Made by a program: the position numbers and the translations under genes. 64,000 nucleotides of DNA from Haloglycomyces albus DSM 45210 (GTDB lineage: Bacteria; Actinomycetota; Actinomycetes; Mycobacteriales; Micromonosporaceae), in NCBI RefSeq assembly GCF_000527155.1, contig NZ_AZUQ01000001.1:3471420-3535419 (forward strand). The letters are read 5' to 3'. This document shows, piece by piece, positions 60,834-64,000 of this stretch. The notes under the pieces were generated by a model. The model did not search any database and was not told where the DNA came from. It saw nothing but the letters and a program-made list of their open reading frames with translations. Every line of letters begins with the position of its first letter. Within the stretch, counting starts at the first letter, position 1.

Positions 60834-60859
60834 AACCGGGGTGATCTGGCACCCCGGTT
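60834..60859 (-). terminator. Terminator of the parB-like gene
   Basis: A perfect 10-bp stem (60834-60843 with 60850-60859) and six-base loop are followed on the minus strand by TTTT. It ends the parB-like transcript 16 bases after its stop. Confidence 0.88.
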
Positions 60860-60874
60860 GTTCCTGGAGATTCG

Positions 60875-61981
60875 CTAGCTGGACTTAGTCGACTTAGTTG
60901 CTGTCTTCTTGGTGGCCTTGGTTCCTGACTTCTTGGCCGCTTTAGCCGTCTTCTTGGCCGCTCGTGGTTGTGGTGATTTGCGTGTGGACTTCTTAGGAGC
61001 AACCTTCTTCTGTGTTGGCTTCGCCGCCGTCGTTTTTTCTGTCGTGGTGGACTGTGCCCGCTGCGACAGTCGCGTGAGGACGTCATCGCCCCATTCGTTG
61101 ACAGCACGCAGGTTGTCGCGCACTTCGTCGTGGAACCTCTGTGCCTGCTCGGAGGATAGATCGTCCACCGATTGATCGTCGACGGTTAGGCGTTTGAAAA
61201 TCGCAGTCTGTGCCACCGCCCAGCTCAACGTGTCCATAGTAGGCGTGCGCGGTGGCTCGGCTGCGGTACCGCGCTGTTGCCGTGGTGTCGACTCCACAAA
61301 CGAATCAACGGTCACCGGTCCACTTTTGCTGTCATCACCAGTGGCCCGTGTCGAATCCACATTGTCTGGTGCTCCGCCGACCTTCAGTTCACCGATCTTA
61401 GCGTTGATCGCGGCCTCGACTTTTTCCTTCTGCTTTTGCTTCCGGGCGGCTCTACTATCGATGCCTCGCGCACGGTCATACCCATCTCGCAGCGATATCT
61501 GCCCTGACCGGACATCCTCAATGAGCGTCGCATCATCTGACATCGCAATCCGAACCGCCATTGCTATGTCGCCTTTGTTGGCCTTCATTTTTTCCATGAC
61601 GTCCGACCGCTGGGCCGCCGAGAGTTTCGATCCGTCGTTAGCATGGATCTGTGTCAAAACCGCTGACATCACCCGCGCTCCATGCGACTGGTGGCGGCGG
61701 CGATTGTTCTCATCCAAAATCAGCTCGGCAATGTCTTCACTCTCATCAATGGTCACGATTCGTGGCTCTACCCCTGCTGCAATACAGGCCGCCAAACGAT
61801 TACGGCCATCCACAATCAAACCTGCCGAGGTTTGCTTGATGTCGTGGCGTTGCCCGCTCGTCTTAATCGATGCGGCAAGATCCTCAATCTCCTCCGGCGG
61901 CATCATTGGCCACTCGTCCGCTCCGGGGTGGACTCGATATCCTGCATCGTCAATCATGGCTCGGTAATTAGTATGAGTCAT
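60875..61981 (-). CDS. ParB-like protein with histone H1-like tail
   Basis: The 368-residue protein has an N-terminal ParB/Srx-type domain, with MMPPEEIEDLAASIKTSGQ and VDGRNRLAACIAAGV as the box I and GERR-like motifs, and a central helical region that could hold the DNA-binding domain. The C-terminal 55 residues are Lys/Ala/Thr/Pro-rich in the manner of histone H1. ATG 61981 has GGAGGAG nine bases upstream. Such proteins can be CTPases for partition or merely ParB-like nucleases. No ParA gene is visible. The palindrome cluster directly upstream could be its centromere. Confidence 0.8.
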   Translation of the reverse strand: MTHTNYRAMIDDAGYRVHPGADEWPMMPPEEIEDLAASIKTSGQRHDIKQTSAGLIVDGRNRLAACIAAGVEPRIVTIDESEDIAELILDENNRRRHQSHGARVMSAVLTQIHANDGSKLSAAQRSDVMEKMKANKGDIAMAVRIAMSDDATLIEDVRSGQISLRDGYDRARGIDSRAARKQKQKEKVEAAINAKIGELKVGGAPDNVDSTRATGDDSKSGPVTVDSFVESTPRQQRGTAAEPPRTPTMDTLSWAVAQTAIFKRLTVDDQSVDDLSSEQAQRFHDEVRDNLRAVNEWGDDVLTRLSQRAQSTTTEKTTAAKPTQKKVAPKKSTRKSPQPRAAKKTAKAAKKSGTKATKKTATKSTKSS

Positions 61982-62024
61982 AGTGTCGTCTCCTCCGACT
62001 TGCATCAATGCAACGAGACTAGCA

Positions 62025-62034
62025 ACTTAGACCT
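62025..62034 (-). repeat. Stoperator-like site S6 (inverted)
   Basis: AGGTCTAAGT on the minus strand, the core of the 13-base motif, lies 44 bases before parB in the opposite orientation to S1-S5. Confidence 0.5.
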
Positions 62035-62035
62035 G

Positions 62036-62133
62036 GACGCGCTAGCGCGTCGATACGAAACCGTCTAGGAATCCGCAGTTTGCAGTGCAAACCATCCGTC
62101 GTTTCCGCCGCCGTGTTGACACTAGTGTCAACA
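62036..62133. promoter_or_regulatory. Cluster of three palindromes upstream of parB-like gene
   Basis: Within 98 bases there are GACGCGCTAGCGCGTC (62036-62051), AGTTTGCAGTGCAAAC (62077-62092) and the perfect 20-base TGTTGACACTAGTGTCAACA (62114-62133). The middle one recurs at 57121. The set looks like a centromere, operator array or replication origin for the adjacent parB-like gene. Confidence 0.6.
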
Positions 62134-62545
62134 AACGCCCAGCCTGATACGGCCACGGCCGGAACCAGCCGGACCCACAGAACCAACTATGTGTTTTTCC
62201 CCACTTTCGTGTATCGCACGGCAACTACTTCCACGTCGAGTTACTGCCATATCATGCTCGGTGCTTCAAAAATTTCGACGTGACAGCGTGACTACCGGCA
62301 ACTTCGCGCGCGAGGAATCTGTAAAAGTCACTGTCAAATTACAAAGAGTAATTTACCGCGAAATATGCCGTGCCTCACATAGTGATATATCGCACGTTTC
62401 AATCTATTGACTTTCAACGAGAACTATGATACGGAAGTTGGGCTTGAATCTACACTCCCGAACTGCGGAAACGTATTTTAAGACGCCTAGAATCGATTCT
62501 GAGGACTCTATCCCCTATTTGGGCACATAACCACGGAGGCGTGAG

Positions 62546-62558
62546 TATACTTAGACCT
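62546..62558 (-). repeat. Stoperator-like site S7 (inverted)
   Basis: AGGTCTAAGTATA on the minus strand differs from the motif at one position. It overlaps the 5' arm of the structured element. Confidence 0.5.
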
Positions 62559-62661
62559 ACAGCGATTCTAGCGGGACCAGGTACACCTGCCCCGCACGCA
62601 ATTAGCGGGACTCTACCGTAAGGCAGGCCCCGCTTGCGAAGCGCCAGGACCGCTGTAGGTC
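62554..62661. ncRNA. Candidate structured RNA or branched DNA element
   Basis: GACCTACAGCG (62554-62564) pairs perfectly with CGCTGTAGGTC (62651-62661), closing an 86-base interior. Inside are hairpin A (GCGGG 62571-62575 with CCCGC 62591-62595, plus CAGGT/ACCTG) and hairpin B (AGCGGG 62604-62609 with CCCGCT 62629-62634), each starting with TAGCGGGAC. The closed multi-hairpin form, and the hairpin downstream, suggest a functional RNA or a replication origin; I cannot tell which or on which strand. Confidence 0.45.
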
Positions 62662-62701
62662 GACCATTCCGTGCCGTGCCAACTATCCCCGGGCGCACAA
62701 C

Positions 62702-62738
62702 TAGCGCGGGCGGCCTGAAATGGCTCACCCGCGCTAGC
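62702..62738. terminator. Hairpin after the structured element
   Basis: CTAGCGCGGG (62702-62711) pairs perfectly with CCCGCGCTAG (62729-62738), with a 17-base loop. It lies 41 bases after the structured element and 67 bases before the next gene's stop. Confidence 0.6.
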
Positions 62739-62804
62739 AATCTACTATTCAAATATCAGGTTGATTAAGTAGTTACAACAAAAGATGAATACAATTTCCA
62801 TAGG

Positions 62805-63410
62805 TCAATTCGCACCGCCTAAATTCGCATTGCGTCGAATATTTAGATAGTAGTCTATGGTTTCCTCGCTCATTTGGTTAGCCGTTCCCCTAGCGCAATC
62901 AATGCACATTTTATGACTAGAAGGACCAGCAAGAGCAGCATTTATTACGAGAAAAACGATAACGCCAACACTAATAGTGGATTTTCCACATGTAAGGCAT
63001 GTAAAGCGCTGCTTTTCGATCCATTCATCTAGACATGTCTTGCATGTGCGCTTATAGCAATAACTTAGACACTTTCCCTTTGTGTCCATATCGCATTTGT
63101 ATATCCGGCCGCAATCATCGCATACATGCCCCGGAAATGTAGGGGTAAAATTGTCGAATACCCGCTTGATAATTCCGTCCGGGGCCGGTCGATTAAAGCT
63201 CACCACATAGCGAGTTACTCCATTTTCGTCCCGCCGTTCGGCGTTCATGTCATACTCGCTCCGGTAAGTCCAAGTAACGCCAGGTGTCATACTGGTAATA
63301 GTATCGACAAATAGGAGTACGGTGTAATCGTCGTTCTCATTTTTATTGCTGAACATTTTGCGGTTGTATTCTTCCCCGTTCGGCATGATTCGACAAATGG
63401 TTAGTTCCAT
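62805..63410 (-). CDS. Cysteine-rich protein with a hydrophobic segment
   Basis: The 201-residue protein has several CxxC-type pairs (VCDDCGRIYKC, CKTCLDEW, CLTCGKS, MCIDCARG) and a hydrophobic stretch VGVIVFLVINAALAG inserted between two of them. It may be a membrane-associated zinc or redox protein. Codon usage is much more AT-rich than the chromosome. No family is recognised. Confidence 0.6.
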   Translation of the reverse strand: MELTICRIMPNGEEYNRKMFSNKNENDDYTVLLFVDTITSMTPGVTWTYRSEYDMNAERRDENGVTRYVVSFNRPAPDGIIKRVFDNFTPTFPGHVCDDCGRIYKCDMDTKGKCLSYCYKRTCKTCLDEWIEKQRFTCLTCGKSTISVGVIVFLVINAALAGPSSHKMCIDCARGTANQMSEETIDYYLNIRRNANLGGAN

Positions 63411-63474
63411 TTTCTCTCTTCCATTTCCTTTGAGTCTTACTTTTTCTTAGTCCCATTTTCCTATTTCATTTGGG

Positions 63475-63816
63475 TTAGCATAAATCCTCTCTGGCTCCAC
63501 CCAAAAATGTACATTCGGGTTTGTTTCCAGGTGCATCAACCGTGTCGCCCACAGAAACAAGCTCGTGGTCTCTCGTTAGGAATGTTTGCACAGTCGAATC
63601 CTGTTCGATCTTAGAAATTACACGGGTACTAACACTAACGAGATCATGAGTAATTCGATAGGAATTGTCCAATCGCGGAATCATAGCAATATTTCTCTCA
63701 TGTGCTTTGCACACATACGATTCACTCACCATGATAGGTTCATCTGGGTTTTCTTGACTTTTCCATTCCTCTCGGATGATCGATACAGCTTGAGTGCCGC
63801 AATCACACTTTTTCAT
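63475..63816 (-). CDS. Uncharacterised accessory protein
   Basis: The 113-residue frame from ATG 63816 begins KKCDCGTQAVSIIREEWKSQ and has a second cysteine pair region (YVCKAHERN), suggesting a small zinc site. The start overlaps the end of the next gene by 14 bases. A longer frame to 63876 is less likely. It has AT-rich codon usage and no recognised family. Confidence 0.55.
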   Translation of the reverse strand: MKKCDCGTQAVSIIREEWKSQENPDEPIMVSESYVCKAHERNIAMIPRLDNSYRITHDLVSVSTRVISKIEQDSTVQTFLTRDHELVSVGDTVDAPGNKPECTFLGGAREDLC

Positions 63817-64000
63817 TTCCCTGCTTTCTGGTAAGTTGATACGTATCGCCATAATTCCCATTACGGCAGAAATCATTTAGCTGCTTAGCAAAGTCGCTCA
63901 CACATTGGTAAACTGCCCGCAATTCCTCACGTCGTTTCGTCGCTGCGGCAGGCGTGAGTGGGAATCGTTCGCATCGGTAGTCAGTCCAGAATTGTTTCCA
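63803..64000 (-). CDS. C-terminal part of a gene cut by the window edge
   Basis: A frame open from the right edge to the TGA at 63803 encodes at least 65 residues, ending in QLTRKQGNEKV. It is charged and helical, with two cysteines. Its stop overlaps the start of the 63475 gene by 14 bases, which supports it as real. The function is unknown. Confidence 0.6.
   Translation of the reverse strand, partial: WKQFWTDYRCERFPLTPAAATKRREELRAVYQCVSDFAKQLNDFCRNGNYGDTYQLTRKQGNEKV

Larger units (their letters stand above)
62134..62804. other. Gene-free interval with structured DNA or RNA
   Basis: No gene is supported in these 670 bases. The left half is AT-rich, with a 7-bp AAATTAC/GTAATTT stem (62336-62354). 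The right half contains the structured element at 62554-62661 and a terminator-like hairpin at 62702-62738, described separately. Confidence 0.55.

Overview
The first 46 kb are an ordinary stretch of the chromosome of a moderately GC-rich actinobacterium. Supporting traits are the pepA-lpdA-E2 neighbourhood, class II DAHP synthase, tandem clpP1-clpP2 next to tig, DUF3159 and DUF4173 membrane proteins, a class F-type sortase, frequent GTG starts and DtxR-type iron boxes. A Glycomycetaceae-like organism (Haloglycomyces or Stackebrandtia type) is my best guess, but it is only an inference.

Core layout: SRAP protein (209-997, -); aroA, rsgA, hisN and an RluA-type pseudouridine synthase (1165-5112, +); a NarL/sensor-kinase pair divergent from an ABC exporter that has an unlisted 39-codon membrane peptide in front (5134-9935); gcvT, pepA, lpdA and the lipoyl-domain E2 (9988-16655); a DUF4173 membrane protein, two FAD oxidoreductases, a racemase-fold PLP enzyme and a wall-anchored LAxTG protein (16881-24170); cimA behind an attenuator-like leader (24237-26074); a secreted propeller; bacterioferritin and its ferredoxin under iron boxes; threonine aldolase; small membrane proteins, bioY, etfBA, clpX, clpP2, clpP1, tig and tRNA-Gly(TCC) (28466-40240); thioesterase, sortase, malic enzyme and DAHP synthase (40759-45971).

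From about 46.1 kb to the right edge the DNA is accessory. It opens with a DddA/SCP1.201-type DNA deaminase toxin and a candidate immunity gene, an XRE-DUF5753 regulator coupled to a 56-codon DUF397 gene, and an operon of two unknown proteins, a sugar-nucleotide epimerase and a NUDIX hydrolase. From 51.5 kb to 62 kb every gene is transcribed leftward: a ParB-like protein, an HTH protein, a Cas4/RecB-like nuclease, a RecA-fold helicase, a primase split over two frames, endonuclease VII, a phosphoesterase, a sigma-like protein, DNA polymerase I, a cysteine-free glutaredoxin-fold protein and a dNMP kinase. This order recalls the early (right) arm of L5-like, cluster A actinophages. No integrase or structural gene is visible, so the element continues past the right edge or is incomplete.

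The accessory DNA has structure that its genes do not explain. A 13-base asymmetric motif, AGGTCTAAGTACA, occurs seven times, always in gaps between genes, like the stoperators of L5. Three palindromes and one motif copy lie within 110 bases upstream of the parB-like gene, and one of those palindromes recurs inside the primase gene. A 107-base structured element closed by an 11-bp perfect stem, followed by a hairpin, lies in a gene-free 0.8 kb interval. These are the leading candidates for undescribed regulatory, partition or replication signals.
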